A stretch of 7,424 bases of DNA, taken from contig CAKVBK010000085.1 of the NCBI GenBank assembly GCA_934725285.1, forward strand, positions 1-7,424, read 5' to 3'. Below, piece by piece: positions 6,960 through 7,424 of the stretch. Position numbers and translations under genes: made by a program. The DNA is from an uncultured Bacteroidales bacterium (GTDB taxonomy: Bacteria; Bacteroidota; Bacteroidia; Bacteroidales; UBA932). The notes beneath the pieces were generated by a model. That model did no database searches. It saw nothing but the letters and a program-made list of their open reading frames with translations, and was not told the origin of the DNA. Position 1 is the stretch's first letter. Each line of letters begins with the position of its first letter.

Positions 6960-7424
6960 ATGGGAGGAATTCGTGAAAGGAGGCAACTCATTCTGGACTC
7001 AATATTTGATCAGGGCCTTGTCAAAGTTTCGGTTTTGGCCGACAAATTCGGTGTGACTCAGACCACGATCAGGAAGGATTTGAACTACCTTGAATCCAAA
7101 GGTTTGCTACACCGGTCGTATGGAAGCGCGATGCCGTCATCCGCTCCGGTTAAGGATATCAGCCTTGGAAAAAAGAAATTGATAAACTACGACGCCAAGC
7201 TTCAGATAGCCAAGGCCGCCGCTGAACTCGTTGAGGAGAATGACTCCATTCTCATGGCTTCGGGTTCGACAATCGCGGTCTTCGCCGAAAACCTGAAACC
7301 GAAGGGGCGTCTCAATGTCGTTACGACAGCGGTGAACATTTCTACTATCCTTGGGGAGAACGACCGTATCTCTGTCATGCAGGTCGGGGGCATGCTGTAC
7401 AGCAACACTCTTTCTGTGTACGGC
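6960..7424 (+). CDS. DeoR-family transcriptional regulator (C-terminus outside window)
   Basis: The frame is open from the ATG at 6960 for 155 codons to the right edge, so the gene is truncated by the window. Residues about 5-57 form the DeoR-type winged helix-turn-helix: RERRQLILDSIFDQGLVKVS, then LADKFGVTQTTIRKDLNYLE with the recognition helix around 34-42, and the wing LLHRSYGSA. From about residue 78 begins the DeoR C-terminal sensor domain (KLQIAKAAAELV, ILMASGSTIAVFAENL at 97-112, LNVVTTAVNI), a fold that in this family usually binds a phosphorylated sugar. The ATG is the first after an in-frame TAA at 6942-6944 and gives the normal N-terminal length; AGGA lies very close upstream. The gene is divergent from the susC-like operon across 237 bases, which suggests that it controls both itself and that operon. 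Its effector is unknown; an amino-sugar phosphate would fit the GH20-like module in the operon. Confidence 0.92.
   Translation, partial: MGGIRERRQLILDSIFDQGLVKVSVLADKFGVTQTTIRKDLNYLESKGLLHRSYGSAMPSSAPVKDISLGKKKLINYDAKLQIAKAAAELVEENDSILMASGSTIAVFAENLKPKGRLNVVTTAVNISTILGENDRISVMQVGGMLYSNTLSVYG

Noticed and set aside
7202..7408. Minus-strand frame of 68 codons
   Set aside because: It is antisense to the DeoR-family sensor domain, which is clearly the coding strand.

Overview
The window looks like part of a chromosome from a Bacteroidota bacterium, probably a carbohydrate-scavenging gut or environmental member. The reasons are an adjacent SusC-like/SusD-like pair, lipoprotein signal peptides on the predicted surface proteins, weak Shine-Dalgarno signals, and a promoter element of the Bacteroidota TAnnTTTG type. 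The species cannot be named from this sequence. Coding DNA is moderately GC-rich, while the single long intergenic region is AT-rich.

Layout. Most of the window is one leftward (minus-strand) operon read in the order susC-like (6722 to 3606), susD-like (3595 to 1583), then a large enzyme gene (1573 to beyond base 1). The gaps between these genes are only 10 and 9 bases and hold no terminator, so they are probably cotranscribed. The enzyme gene is open to the left edge and therefore incomplete. A 237-base AT-rich intergenic region (6723-6959) separates the operon from a divergent plus-strand gene at 6960 that encodes a DeoR-family regulator and is cut by the right edge. The intergenic region contains a perfect TAnnTTTG-type promoter element facing susC, an array of three CGAAAC half-sites including a perfect inverted repeat, and a 10-codon leader ORF whose stop overlaps the susC start.

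How the genes fit together. This is a polysaccharide/glycan utilisation locus. The SusD-like lipoprotein would capture a glycan or glycoconjugate at the cell surface, and the SusC-like TonB-dependent transporter would import it into the periplasm. The third gene encodes a lipoprotein with two fused parts: an N-terminal neutral/alkaline-ceramidase-like zinc amidohydrolase domain (about residues 25-450), followed in frame by the start of a GH20 beta-N-acetylhexosaminidase module (GH20b-like domain from about residue 461). This fusion is the most unusual content of the window. It points to a substrate carrying both an N-acetylhexosamine and an amide or ester bond, for example a glycosphingolipid or an acylated amino-sugar glycan. 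The ceramidase-like domain keeps the metal-binding residues but has lost the Asp and Ser of the classical GDVSPN motif, so ceramide itself may not be the substrate. The regulator belongs to a family that usually senses phosphorylated sugars, and the SusC has no N-terminal signalling (STN) domain, so control seems to depend on an intracellular sugar metabolite rather than on anti-sigma or hybrid two-component signalling.
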